Assembly: GCA_944390485.1 (NCBI GenBank)
Contig: CALXPQ010000003.1
Coordinates: 62,001-126,000 of the forward strand
Direction of reading: 5' to 3'
DNA length: 64,000 nucleotides
DNA from: Veillonellales bacterium
GTDB lineage: Bacteria; Bacillota; Negativicutes; Veillonellales; Dialisteraceae
Of this stretch, positions 28,234 to 36,977 are shown in pieces. Below the pieces are notes generated by a model that did no database searches, was not told where the DNA came from, and worked only from the letters and a program-made list of their open reading frames with translations. The position numbers were made by a program, and so were the translations under genes. Each line of letters starts with the position of its first letter. The first letter of the stretch is position 1.

Positions 28234-28961
28234 AACGCATCTATGCTGCCGCGGCAGCGCTTCTCATCAGTTTTGCCGGGTTCGGCACCGCGTCGGCCGA
28301 CGACATCAGCGCCGATGTGCTGACTTACAACGGGCAGACGAAAGTCGCCACGGCGCAGGGCAATGTGGTCATCCACGCCAATGAAGGGGCCACCATGACC
28401 GGCGCGAGCGGCGAATACCATTTTGAAGACGGCTCGGCCTACCTCACGGGCGGCGTCCATTACGTGAAGGGGACGAGCACCATGAGCGCGGATACGGTGC
28501 ACGTGCTGGGGGACAAGACCATCCTCGGCACGGGCAGCGTCGATCTCTATGACGGCGAAGGCCAGCGCACCGTGCGGGGCGATCAGGTGACGTACAATCC
28601 CGACACCGGCTACAGCAAGGTGGACGGAAACGGCTACGTGTCCACGCCGGACGGCAGCCTCACCGCGCCGCTCATCGAAGGGAATGCGAAGGAAATCCGC
28701 TTCACCGCCTCCGGCGGCGTCCAGTTCCAGAGCGAAACCCATCAGCTCACCGGCTCGGGCGATCAGGCGGTCTACACCAAGTCTCCCGATAAAGAAGACG
28801 GGAAAGTGGTGCTCACCGGCAATGCCCACGCCGTGCAGAACGGCAACGCGTTCGACGGGCCGGAGCTCATCTTCGAGCTGTCGGACAATTTCGTCCAGAC
28901 CCGGGGCCGGAGTACGCTGGTGATCACGAATACGAACAGCGCGTCCGGCGCGGCGCAGTAA
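28230..28961 (+). CDS. lptA: LPS transport periplasmic protein LptA (OstA family)
   Basis: The 243-residue protein has a signal peptide (about 1-23, ending TASA-DD) and an OstA-like domain: ISADVLTYNGQTKVATAQGNVVIH and repeated G-N-V-x-V strands. It forms the bridge across the periplasm. It is longer than E. coli LptA (185), with extra beta repeats. GTG start, overlapping the lptC stop by 4 bases. Confidence 0.92.
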   Translation: MKRIYAAAAALLISFAGFGTASADDISADVLTYNGQTKVATAQGNVVIHANEGATMTGASGEYHFEDGSAYLTGGVHYVKGTSTMSADTVHVLGDKTILGTGSVDLYDGEGQRTVRGDQVTYNPDTGYSKVDGNGYVSTPDGSLTAPLIEGNAKEIRFTASGGVQFQSETHQLTGSGDQAVYTKSPDKEDGKVVLTGNAHAVQNGNAFDGPELIFELSDNFVQTRGRSTLVITNTNSASGAAQ

Positions 28962-28976
28962 GTACGGGAGAACGGC

Positions 28977-29699
28977 ATGAAGATCGAAACGCATCATCTG
29001 GTCAAGCGGTACGGCGCGCGGACGGTGGTGAACGACGTCAATGTGGAAGTGGCGCAGGGCAGCATTGTCGGCCTCCTCGGACCGAACGGCGCGGGCAAGA
29101 CCACCACGTTCTACATGGTGGTGGGCATCATCCGGCCGGATGACGGGGATGTGACGGTGGACGGCATTTCCATCAAGGAGATGCCCATCCACGAGCGGCA
29201 CCGCTTCGGCATCAGCTATCTTCCGCAGGAAGCGTCCATTTTCCGCAAGATGACCGTATGGGAAAATCTCATGTCCCTCCTCGAGACGCGGAAGGACATG
29301 ACCGAAAAGCAGCGCGAGGACAAGGCCGCGTCGCTCCTGGCGGAGTTCCATATTTCCCACGTGAAGGACACGGTGGGGAGCGCCCTCTCCGGCGGCGAGC
29401 GGCGGCGCGTGGAGATCGCCCGGTCACTCACCATGGACCCGGCGTTCATCCTGCTGGACGAACCGTTCGCCGGCGTCGATCCGCTGGCGGTGGAGGACAT
29501 CCAGCACGTGGTGCGCCAGCTCAAGGACCGGGGCATCGGCATCCTCATCACGGACCACAACGTGCGAGAGACGCTCCGCATCGTGGACCGGGCGTACATC
29601 CTCTCGGAAGGCCGTATCCTGCTCTCCGGATCGGCCAATGAAGTGGCCTACAATCCCGTGGCCCGGAAGTATTATCTGGGAGAGAATTTCAGCTTATGA
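28977..29699 (+). CDS. lptB: LPS transport ATPase LptB
   Basis: The 240-residue cytosolic ATPase has Walker [10 protein letters not shown] (K41), the signature [15 protein letters not shown], Walker B FILLDEPF, and the H-loop in [10 protein letters not shown]. It powers LPS extraction with the LptF/G permease encoded next. The spacing to lptA is 15 bases. Confidence 0.97.
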   Translation: MKIETHHLVKRYGARTVVNDVNVEVAQGSIVGLLGPNGAGKTTTFYMVVGIIRPDDGDVTVDGISIKEMPIHERHRFGISYLPQEASIFRKMTVWENLMSLLETRKDMTEKQREDKAASLLAEFHISHVKDTVGSALSGGERRRVEIARSLTMDPAFILLDEPFAGVDPLAVEDIQHVVRQLKDRGIGILITDHNVRETLRIVDRAYILSEGRILLSGSANEVAYNPVARKYYLGENFSL

Positions 29700-29727
29700 T
29701 CGATACAGAAAAGGGAAGGGATTCCTG

Positions 29728-30813
29728 ATGCGCATTCTGGACAAATATATAATCAAGGAATTTCTTGGCCCGTTCCTCTTCGGCATCGCGGCGTTCACGG
29801 CGATCTTCCTCGGGTCGGACACCCTCATGAAGATCGCGGAGTACGTGACCCGCTACGGCGCGTCGGCGGTGTCCGCCTTCAAGCTGTTCCTGCTGGCGAT
29901 CCCGTCCATCGTGGTGTACACGTTCCCCATGGCGGTGCTCCTGGGCGCGCTCATGTGCTTTTCCCGGCTCTCGTCGTCGAGCGAGCTCATCGTGATGCGC
30001 ACGTCCGGGCAGAGCTTCATCCGCCTCGCCATGCCGGTCTTCCTGCTGGCGCTGGCCATCAGCTTCGGCGCGGTAGCATTCAATGAATATGTGGTGCCGT
30101 GGACGAACAACACCTACCAGCGCATCCTGAATACGGAGGTGCGGCGCAATCTTCAGCCCGGCACGACGGACCACATCGTCATCCGCGACGTGCAGGGCGG
30201 CCGGATCAGCCATCTGCTTTACGCCCGCCGGTATGACCCGAGTACGAAGCAGCTGCAGAACATCACCATCCAGGAATTTGAAAATGAGAAAGCCGTGCGC
30301 GTGGAAAACGCACCTACCGCGGTGTGGCGGGACGGCGCGTGGTACATGCAGAACGGCGTGATCTACGACCTCACGAACGACGGGACCGACCGCATGCTGC
30401 ACTTCCGCGAGCAGGTCATCCCCTACGCGCAGTCTCCGAGCGAGATCCAGCAGAAGCAGAAGGATTTCGACGAGATGACCATCCGCGAGCTGCAGGAGCA
30501 GCGCATGGCGTTCCGGGCGGCCCATGAGGATACCGCGGAGATCGACATGACCATCCAGCAGCGGTTCTCCCTGCCCATGGCGAGCTTCATCTTCGCCCTG
30601 ATGGGGGCGCCGCTGGGCGTGCAGAAGCCCCGGTCGTCCTCGTCCATCGGCTTCGGCCTGTCCGTCGTCATCATTTTCCTCTATTATGCCGTGATGACCT
30701 TTGCCGGTTCCATGGGCAAGGGCCACGTCATTCCTCCGGCGCTCGCGGTGTGGATCCCGAATCTCATCGCGCTCGCCGTCAGTCTGTTCCTGATCAGGAG
30801 AGTTTCCCGCTGA
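29728..30813 (+). CDS. LptF/LptG-family LPS permease
   Basis: The 361-residue YjgP/YjgQ protein starts MRILDKYIIKEFLGPFLFG and has three N-terminal helices, a periplasmic beta domain (about 130-260), and three C-terminal helices including the RFSLPMASFIFALMGAPLG loop. E. coli uses an LptF-LptG heterodimer; here only one such gene follows lptB, so a homodimer or a second gene elsewhere is expected. I use the ATG at 29728; upstream in-frame codons lie inside lptB. Confidence 0.92.
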   Translation: MRILDKYIIKEFLGPFLFGIAAFTAIFLGSDTLMKIAEYVTRYGASAVSAFKLFLLAIPSIVVYTFPMAVLLGALMCFSRLSSSSELIVMRTSGQSFIRLAMPVFLLALAISFGAVAFNEYVVPWTNNTYQRILNTEVRRNLQPGTTDHIVIRDVQGGRISHLLYARRYDPSTKQLQNITIQEFENEKAVRVENAPTAVWRDGAWYMQNGVIYDLTNDGTDRMLHFREQVIPYAQSPSEIQQKQKDFDEMTIRELQEQRMAFRAAHEDTAEIDMTIQQRFSLPMASFIFALMGAPLGVQKPRSSSSIGFGLSVVIIFLYYAVMTFAGSMGKGHVIPPALAVWIPNLIALAVSLFLIRRVSR

Positions 30814-30829
30814 TCCATAGGAGGCGGCC

Positions 30830-32023
30830 ATGTTCATCGGCATCAGCATCATCTTCGTGCTCATCGTCATGGGCGGACTCATCGCCTTTCTCGGCGATAA
30901 GATCGGCTCCAAAGTCGGCAAGAAGCGCATGACCCTTTTCGGCCTGCGCCCGAAATATACGTCCATCATCGTCACCATCATTTCCGGCGTGCTCATTTCT
31001 TTCATGACCATCGCCGTGCTGGCCGTGGCCAGCGAGAATGTGCGGGTGGCGCTTTTCGGCCTGAATCAGCTGTATGCGGAGATGGATGAGCTGAATACGG
31101 AGATCGCCGCCAAGAACCGGGCCCTCGCTGACGGGCAGCGGCAGCTCCAGGAGCGCACGCGGGAAGTGGCGGAGATGGATGCGAAGGTGCAGAGCATTTC
31201 CGACGAGCTGAGCCGCGTGGAAGACCAGCGGAACTACATGGAGGGACAGCTCTCCGTCGTGCAGGATGCTTATGAAAAGGCGCAGGCCAATGTGCACGCC
31301 TCCGCGGAAGAAATCAAGGAACTGGAAACGACGAAGAACGAACTGACCGGCACCATCAGCAAGCTCGACCAGGAGCGGACCATCCTGCTCCAGAATATCG
31401 CGGCCATCCGCGAGGGCACGGTCATCTTCCGGGCGGGGCAGATCATTTCCTCCGCCGTGGTGGATGAGAACATGACGCAGGAAAATGCGTCGCAGGTGCT
31501 GGCGAGCATCCTGAACGACATCAATACGGCGCTCCGGGAGCGGCTGAACATCCAGGACGATAAAGCCATCGTGGTGCGCGTCCTGAAAAAGGATTTTGAC
31601 GACGCCGTGGAGCAGATCACCCAGTCGCCGGTAAAGAAGCTCATCCGCATCACCGCAGCGGAAAACATCATCCTCGGCGAGTCGACTGTGGTTGACTTCG
31701 ATATCCATGACAATGTGAAGGTCTACGCGTCCGGAGAGACCGTGTACGAAGCGGACATGGACGCGGGCAGCTACCAGAGCTACAAGAATTACGACCTGCG
31801 CGTGCTCCATTTCCTGAAAGATATCAACGGCGTGGCGGCGGCGAAAGGCGTGCTTCCCGATCCGATCACCGGCAATATCGGCCAGCTGGATACGCGGGAG
31901 ATGCTGGACGTCATCCAGCGCGTGAAAGAGCTGGGCGGTCATTGCCGGCTGACGGCCGTGGCGAAGCACGACATCTACACCGCCGGTCCGGTGGTCATCG
32001 ACGTGAGGGTGACGCCGAAATGA
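30830..32023 (+). CDS. DUF3084 membrane coiled-coil protein
   Basis: The 397-residue protein has two N-terminal membrane helices (about 1-22 and 43-67), a coiled coil (about 75-190), and a C-terminal alpha/beta domain. The first helix and GLRPKYTSIIVTIISG are typical of DUF3084 proteins, known mainly in cyanobacteria and Negativicutes. It lies at the end of the LPS operon and overlaps the next gene by 4 bases. A role in the envelope is suggested by position only. Confidence 0.85.
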   Translation: MFIGISIIFVLIVMGGLIAFLGDKIGSKVGKKRMTLFGLRPKYTSIIVTIISGVLISFMTIAVLAVASENVRVALFGLNQLYAEMDELNTEIAAKNRALADGQRQLQERTREVAEMDAKVQSISDELSRVEDQRNYMEGQLSVVQDAYEKAQANVHASAEEIKELETTKNELTGTISKLDQERTILLQNIAAIREGTVIFRAGQIISSAVVDENMTQENASQVLASILNDINTALRERLNIQDDKAIVVRVLKKDFDDAVEQITQSPVKKLIRITAAENIILGESTVVDFDIHDNVKVYASGETVYEADMDAGSYQSYKNYDLRVLHFLKDINGVAAAKGVLPDPITGNIGQLDTREMLDVIQRVKELGGHCRLTAVAKHDIYTAGPVVIDVRVTPK

Positions 32024-32454
32024 TCCTCGCCATCGATCCGGGTTCGCAGAAGACCGGCATGGCGCTGGTCGAAGAAGACGGGAGCCTCGTGTGGAAAGCC
32101 ATCCTTCCTTCGGAGGACGTGCCGGGGAAAGCCGCGGCGCTCGCGGCGGAGCATTCTGTACGCGCCGTCGTCATGGGGAACGGCACCCGCCACGCCGCCA
32201 TGCAGGCCCGCGTGAGCGCGGCGCTCCGCGGGGCGGGGCTCCCGGCGGATATCCCGCTGGTGGACGAGAAATACACTACCGAGATGGGGAAAGCCCGCTA
32301 CCGGGCGGAGCATCCGGCCCGGGGTCTGGCGCGCCTCCTGCCGAAAGGGATGCAGACCGTATCTGAACCGGTGGACGACTACGTGGCGTGGATCATCGGA
32401 CAGATCTATCTCGGCCTCGTCCGGGCGGAAGATGTGGGCCATAAAAAAGTGTGA
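32020..32454 (+). CDS. RuvC-fold YqgF/RuvX-like protein
   Basis: The 144-residue protein starts MILAIDPGSQKTGMALV, the first RNase-H-fold strand with the acidic D6, as in RuvX/YqgF and RuvC. VDEKYTTE provides a second acidic site and VDDYVAWIIG a third. The sequence differs from the canonical RuvX, so it is a paralogous group. It could cleave structured RNA or DNA. Coupling to the DUF3084 gene by ATGA is noteworthy. Confidence 0.75.
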   Translation: MILAIDPGSQKTGMALVEEDGSLVWKAILPSEDVPGKAAALAAEHSVRAVVMGNGTRHAAMQARVSAALRGAGLPADIPLVDEKYTTEMGKARYRAEHPARGLARLLPKGMQTVSEPVDDYVAWIIGQIYLGLVRAEDVGHKKV

Positions 32455-32458
32455 AAGA

Positions 32459-32481
32459 GACAGCGCGGGCTGTCTTTTTTT
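32459..32481 (+). terminator. Terminator of the LPS-DUF3084 operon
   Basis: GACAGC-gcgg-GCTGTC followed by seven T. Confidence 0.9.
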
Positions 32482-32542
32482 CACGCCTGCGCCGCAGGAT
32501 TTCCGCACATGGCGGCAGGGTGTAAGAAGTTTGTAAAAAGGG

Positions 32543-32571
32543 TTGCAAAATAGCCTCGTTAGTGATAATAT
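32543..32571 (+). promoter_or_regulatory. Promoter of rpoD
   Basis: TTGCAA (32543-32548) and TAATAT (32566-32571) with a 17-base spacer. The transcript has a leader of about 160 bases before the rpoD ATG; I saw no known riboswitch in it. Confidence 0.7.
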
Positions 32572-32739
32572 AAAAATTCATTTCAGAGAATTCATTCGCG
32601 AATTGGGTGCAGGAATTTTAGGAGCCAGCGCAGAGCCTGGCGGGAAACAACAGGACCTGACATTCTTCGTTGCAATGACAGATTTCTCCTGATCGAAATC
32701 ATCCGTGGTCTGTGTGACAGAGCGAAAAAGGAGTATCCC

Positions 32740-33933
32740 ATGGCAGCTAAAACGACACAGTTGGCAAAATGGATTGAAGAACTGCGGGAAAGCGAGAACA
32801 AAAGCGGCGCGGTCCCCTATGAAGCCATCATTCATCTGGTGAAGCGGGAACATCTCACGCCGAAGCAGCTGGATGCCATCTGCGAAGGACTTCACGAAGA
32901 GAACATCAATATAGAATTTGAGGGCGGGAAAGGCCTCGAAGCGGAAGACGCCGGCGAATTCCCCGGCCTCGAAGACCTGGACGGAGAGCCGGACCTCTCC
33001 GGAGACTTCGAAGACGGCGCGCAGGATGACGCCGAAGACGACAGCGCGGCGGACAGCTATGATTTCACCGTCGACGAGAGCGACGTCAAGTATGATTCCG
33101 TCCACATGTACCTCAAGGAGATCGGCAGCATCAAGCTGCTGAGCAGCGAAGAGGAGATCCGTCTGGCGAAAGCCATCGAAGCGAGCAAGGCGCCCGACGC
33201 CACGCCGGAAGAAAAGCAGGAAGGTCAGCGCGCCCGCTCCAAACTGGCCGACGCGAACCTGCGCCTCGTCGTATCCATCGCGAAGAAATACAGAGAACGC
33301 GGCCTCCATATGCTGGACCTCGTGCAGGAGGGCAACATCGGCCTCCTCAAGGCTGTGGACAAGTTCGATTACCACAAGGGCTACAAATTCAGCACTTACG
33401 CCACGTGGTGGATCCGGCAGGCTATCACCCGGTCCTTGGCCGACCAGGCCCGCACCATCCGCGTGCCCGTGCACATGGTGGAAAGCATCAACAAGATGAA
33501 CCGCATCGAGCGGCGCATCCAGCAGGAGAACGGACGGGACGCCACCGAGGAAGAACTCGCCAAGGCCATGCGGTGCAGCGTGGAGAAAATCCGCGAGATC
33601 AAGCAGGTCGCTCTCGACTCCATCTCCCTCGAGACGCCTATCGGCGAGAAAGAGGACTCCGTCCTGGGCGATACCGTAGAGGACAAGAAGATTGCCGCGC
33701 CGGAAGACGAAGCGGCGGCGAGCCTCCAGAACGAGCAGATCGCCAAGCTCCTCTCCACCCTCACGGAAAGGGAGCGGGGCATCATCGCGCTCCGCTTCGG
33801 TTTTGAAGACGGCATCCCCCACACGCTGGAAGAAGTGGGCCAGCAGTACGGCGTCACCCGCGAGCGCGTGCGCCAGATCGAAAAGAAGGCGCTGGGCAAG
33901 CTCAAGCGGCCCGCACAGGCGCTCATCAGCTGA
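32740..33933 (+). CDS. rpoD: RNA polymerase primary sigma factor
   Basis: The 397-residue factor has a short region 1.1 (about 1-60), an acidic Asp/Glu insert (about 62-115), region 1.2 ([11 protein letters not shown]), regions 2.1-2.4 with [22 protein letters not shown] and [13 protein letters not shown], region 3, and a region 4.2 helix-turn-helix [20 protein letters not shown]. Firmicutes-like size. The usual dnaG neighbour is absent, and rpoD stands alone between its own promoter and terminator. Confidence 0.97.
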   Translation: MAAKTTQLAKWIEELRESENKSGAVPYEAIIHLVKREHLTPKQLDAICEGLHEENINIEFEGGKGLEAEDAGEFPGLEDLDGEPDLSGDFEDGAQDDAEDDSAADSYDFTVDESDVKYDSVHMYLKEIGSIKLLSSEEEIRLAKAIEASKAPDATPEEKQEGQRARSKLADANLRLVVSIAKKYRERGLHMLDLVQEGNIGLLKAVDKFDYHKGYKFSTYATWWIRQAITRSLADQARTIRVPVHMVESINKMNRIERRIQQENGRDATEEELAKAMRCSVEKIREIKQVALDSISLETPIGEKEDSVLGDTVEDKKIAAPEDEAAASLQNEQIAKLLSTLTERERGIIALRFGFEDGIPHTLEEVGQQYGVTRERVRQIEKKALGKLKRPAQALIS

Positions 33934-33941
33934 GAAAAAGA

Positions 33942-33976
33942 AACGCTGCGGCAGGTTCCCTGCTGCGGCGTTTTTT
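33942..33976 (+). terminator. Intrinsic terminator of rpoD
   Basis: Hairpin AACGCtGCgGCAG / CTGCtGCgGCGTT followed by a T run. Confidence 0.85.
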
Positions 33977-33992
33977 CGTGGGAAGATAGATT

Positions 33993-34033
33993 GTCAATAT
34001 AAATTGACGAGCGCAGCAACAATCGCGTATAAT
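33993..34033 (+). promoter_or_regulatory. bioY promoter with inverted repeat over the -35
   Basis: TTGACG (34004-34009) and TATAAT (34028-34033) are 18 bases apart. The perfect inverted repeat GTCAAT-ATAA-ATTGAC (33993-34008) covers the -35, a classical repressor position. It does not match the usual BirA operator (TTGTAAACC-type). Confidence 0.6.
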
Positions 34034-34084
34034 ACGGAACAGAATCCAATGACCGCCGCTTTGCGGCCCTGCGAGGTGTCTTCC

Positions 34085-34612
34085 ATGAACGAAAACATCA
34101 AAAAAGACGTCATGGCCGCGCTCTTTGCGGCGATGACCGCCATCTTCACCCAGCTCGTCATCCCCATCCAGCCGGTGCCGATCACCATGGGCACCTTGGC
34201 CGTCATGATGGCCGGCGCGGTGCTCGGCAGCCACTACGGCGCGCTGAGCCTCGTCATCTACGTCCTGCTCGGCGCGGCGGGCATGCCTGTCTTCACCATG
34301 GCCCAGGGCGGCGCGGGCGTGCTCATCGGTCCGAACGGAGGCTTTCTCATCGGCTACATTGCCATGGCCTTCGTGGTGGGCTTCTGCACCGAGCGGTGGG
34401 GGCGCACCTTCCGCCGGCTCGTCCTCGCCATGATCCTCGGCTGCCTCACCGTATACGCCTTCGGCGTGGCATGGTTCATGGTCCTCACCGGCACGGGCCT
34501 CTGGGCGTCCCTCATGCTGTGCATGCTGCCCTTCCTTCCGGGCGACGCGGTGAAAATTCTCCTCGGCTCTTTCCTCGTCCGCCGCTACGGCCGGTACGTG
34601 GAAAAATTCTGA
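34085..34612 (+). CDS. bioY: Biotin transporter BioY
   Basis: The 175-residue membrane protein has about six helices and the BioY landmarks LVIPIQPVPITMGTLAVMMAG, VYVLLGAAGMPVF-like segment, and GGAGVLIGPNGGFLIGY. BioY is the S component of the biotin ECF transporter and can also act alone. The start is placed at ATG 34085. Single gene with its own regulated-looking promoter and a UUCG-capped terminator. Confidence 0.95.
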   Translation: MNENIKKDVMAALFAAMTAIFTQLVIPIQPVPITMGTLAVMMAGAVLGSHYGALSLVIYVLLGAAGMPVFTMAQGGAGVLIGPNGGFLIGYIAMAFVVGFCTERWGRTFRRLVLAMILGCLTVYAFGVAWFMVLTGTGLWASLMLCMLPFLPGDAVKILLGSFLVRRYGRYVEKF

Positions 34613-34617
34613 GCGTC

Positions 34618-34641
34618 AGACCTCTTCGGAGGTCTTTTTTT
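34618..34641 (+). terminator. Intrinsic terminator of bioY
   Basis: AGACCTC-ttcg-GAGGTCT followed by seven T; a tetraloop-capped hairpin. Confidence 0.9.
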
Positions 34642-34951
34642 ATGGGCAGAGGCAGGGCGGGGACGCGTGCGGCCGGGCGGCATGCATAGTGGGAAGCACC
34701 CTGCCGGGCCGATGCTGCTCGATGCCCCGGCAGGCGGCGGAAAAAAGAGAGGCTGCCGCGCGTTCTCTGCTTTCGGCGCGGGCGGCATGGACAGGAGGGA
34801 GAGCCTGTATTTTTTTGTCCATTTGATTTTTTTCAGCGGGCAGGCAGCGGCGCGGCGGAATTTTTTTCAGGAGCTCGGAGCGGGGAGACCGGCCGCCCGC
34901 GACATGTTCCCGAAAACGCGGAGGCTTTGCGCACGGGACGCCGGCGTTTCC
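34642..34951. other. Unassigned intergenic region with T-tract hairpin
   Basis: This 310-base stretch has no believable coding frame. It holds three tracts of seven T (34810-34816, about 34828-34834, about 34863-34869). The first follows the short hairpin ACAGG...CCTGT (34791-34808), so it looks like an orphan intrinsic terminator. This could be the end of a small RNA, or relic sequence. No clear promoter was found. Confidence 0.4.
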
Positions 34952-34980
34952 TTGCAAGGGGGATGGGGGCATGATATAAT
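34952..34980 (+). promoter_or_regulatory. Promoter of the rimP-nusA-infB operon
   Basis: TTGCAA (34952-34957) and TATAAT (34975-34980) with 17-base spacing. The leader then runs about 100 bases to rimP. Confidence 0.8.
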
Positions 34981-35018
34981 CAACGTGTAATGTTTTGATT
35001 TTCATACGATTCCCATGG

Positions 35019-35042
35019 AGTGAGCTGCGGCTCACTTTTTCT
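35019..35042 (+). terminator. Attenuator-like hairpin in the rimP-nusA leader
   Basis: AGTGAGC-tgcg-GCTCACT is followed by a T-rich tail and lies between the promoter and the rimP start. It has the form of an intrinsic terminator inside the leader, where NusA or another factor could control read-through into the operon. That function is inference. Confidence 0.6.
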
Positions 35043-35086
35043 TATAGTGGCGTCAGGTTTCAGGAAGCGGGGAGGGATTGATTTTC

Positions 35087-35563
35087 ATGGCGCACAAAGA
35101 CATTGAGCGGGCGGCGGAAGAGCTGCTGACGCCCCTGCTGGAAGCGGAGGGCATCGAGATCGTCGACGTGGAGTATGTGCGGGAGCGGAACTGGATCCTC
35201 CGCCTGTACATCGACAAGGACGGCGGCGTGGATCTCGGCGACTGCCAGAAGGTGAGCGAGGAAGCGGGCCGGCTGCTGGATGAGAAGGACCTCATCCCGG
35301 ACAATTACATGCTGGAGGTCTCTTCGCCGGGCGTGGACCGGGTCATCAAGAAAGACCGCGATTTCGCGCGGTTCGCCGGGTCGGAGGTGGACGTGAAGCT
35401 CTTCGCGCCGCTCCGGGAAGGGGACAAGTCGAGCAAGGCATTCACCGCGGTGCTCGTCGGCCTCACGGAGGCGGGCGAGGTGGCGCTCAGGACAGAGGAT
35501 GAGGAAGAGCTCGTCATCCCGAGGAATAAAGTATCGCAGATCAGGCTGCATTTTTCATTTTAA
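35087..35563 (+). CDS. rimP: Ribosome maturation factor RimP
   Basis: This 158-residue protein helps assemble the 30S subunit. It has the RimP features VDVEYVRERNWILRLYIDKDGGVDL and LEVSSPGVDRVIKK. GGAGGGA lies 9 bases before ATG 35087; an in-frame TTG at 35078 is less likely. First gene of the operon, 20 bases before nusA. Confidence 0.95.
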   Translation: MAHKDIERAAEELLTPLLEAEGIEIVDVEYVRERNWILRLYIDKDGGVDLGDCQKVSEEAGRLLDEKDLIPDNYMLEVSSPGVDRVIKKDRDFARFAGSEVDVKLFAPLREGDKSSKAFTAVLVGLTEAGEVALRTEDEEELVIPRNKVSQIRLHFSF

Positions 35564-35583
35564 TCCAGGAGGCAGAAGTAATC

Positions 35584-36711
35584 GTGAACGAACAGTTATT
35601 ACAGGCGGTAGAAGTATTGGTGAAGGCAAAAAAGGTTCCGGAAAGCGTCGTATTCAACGCGCTGGAATCCGTACTTTTGACGGCCTATAAGAGAGAAACG
35701 GGAAGCAATGCCAATACGTCTGTCAGCATTGACCGCACCACGGGCGATTATCATATCTATGCGGAAAAGAACGTCGTGGAGACGGTCGATCCGGAGGCGG
35801 AAAATGCGGCGAGCCAGATCTCCGTGGCGGACGCGAAGAAGATCAATCCGGTGTACGAAGCGGGCGATATCCTCCAGATCGAAGTGACGCCGAAGAATTT
35901 CGGCCGCATGGCGGCGCAGACGGCGAAGCAGGTGATGATCCAGAAGCTCCGCGAAGCGGAACGGGGCGTGATCTACGACGAATTCTCCGGCCGCGAGGGC
36001 GACGTCATCACGGGCACGGTGAAATGGAGCGAATCCCGCACGATTTTCGTGGACCTGGGCCGCGTGGAAGGGGTCCTGCCCTTCACGGAACAGGCGGAGG
36101 GCGAAGTCTTCCACCCGAACGACAAGATCAAATGCTATGTGAAGGAAGTGCGGAAGACTACGAAGGGGCCGGAGATCATCCTGTCCCGCACGCATCCGGG
36201 ACTCCTGAAGCGCCTCTTCGAGCTGGAGGTGCCGGAGATCTACAGCGGCACGGTGGAGATCAAGTCCGTGGTGCGCGAAGCGGGCTCCCGCTCGAAGATC
36301 GCGGTCTACGCGATGGACCCGACGGTGGACCCGGTGGGCGCGTGCGTCGGTCCGAAGGGACAGCGCGTGCAGAACATCGTCAATGAGCTGAACGGCGAGA
36401 AGATCGACATCGTCCGCTGGGATGAAGACCCGGCGATCTACATCGCGAACGCCCTCTCCCCGGCAAAGGTGGTGTCCGTCTCCGTAGCGGAAGAAGAAAA
36501 GGCCTCTCTCGTGGTCGTGGAAGATTACCAGCTGTCGCTGGCCATCGGCAAGGCCGGCCAGAACGCGCGCCTCGCGGCGAAGCTCACCGGCTGGAAGATC
36601 GACATCAAGAGCGAGACGCAGGCCGCGGAAGAAGGATTCGGCGCCGAAGAAGAGGAAGACGACGATATCCTCGGCGATATCGAAGCGGAAGGCACGGAGG
36701 CTCACGAATGA
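35584..36711 (+). CDS. nusA: Transcription factor NusA
   Basis: The 375-residue protein has the N-terminal RNA-polymerase-binding domain (1-130), S1 (about 135-200), KH1 with GPKGQRVQNIVNEL, and KH2 with AIGKAGQNARLAAKLTGWKIDI. It lacks the C-terminal acidic repeats of E. coli NusA, as in other Firmicutes. The GTG start has AGGAGG in front. It overlaps rnpM by 4 bases. Confidence 0.97.
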   Translation: MNEQLLQAVEVLVKAKKVPESVVFNALESVLLTAYKRETGSNANTSVSIDRTTGDYHIYAEKNVVETVDPEAENAASQISVADAKKINPVYEAGDILQIEVTPKNFGRMAAQTAKQVMIQKLREAERGVIYDEFSGREGDVITGTVKWSESRTIFVDLGRVEGVLPFTEQAEGEVFHPNDKIKCYVKEVRKTTKGPEIILSRTHPGLLKRLFELEVPEIYSGTVEIKSVVREAGSRSKIAVYAMDPTVDPVGACVGPKGQRVQNIVNELNGEKIDIVRWDEDPAIYIANALSPAKVVSVSVAEEEKASLVVVEDYQLSLAIGKAGQNARLAAKLTGWKIDIKSETQAAEEGFGAEEEEDDDILGDIEAEGTEAHE

Positions 36712-36977
36712 AGGTAAGAAAGATCCCTATGCGCAAATGCGTGGGCTGCGGGGAGCTCCATCCGAAGAAAGAGCTGCTCCGCATCGTGGCCATGCCCACG
36801 GGCGAGATCCAGGTGGACCGCACGGGCAAGGTATCCGGCCGGGGCGTGTACATCTGCGACAATCCGGACTGCTTCAGAAAAGCGTTCGATTCGCACGGGC
36901 TGGAGCGCTCGCTGAAGCGCCCTGTCTCGCGGGACGTGTACGAAGCGCTGCAGGAATCGCTGAGCCATCATGAATGA
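36708..36977 (+). CDS. rnpM: YlxR/RnpM RNA-binding protein (DUF448)
   Basis: The 89-residue basic protein has MRKCVGCGELHPKKELLRIV and GRGVYICDNPDCFRKA, the DUF448 signature. Work in Bacillus has linked the family to RNase P modulation and nucleic-acid binding. Here it sits between nusA and the L7Ae-like gene, overlapping both. Confidence 0.93.
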   Translation: MKVRKIPMRKCVGCGELHPKKELLRIVAMPTGEIQVDRTGKVSGRGVYICDNPDCFRKAFDSHGLERSLKRPVSRDVYEALQESLSHHE

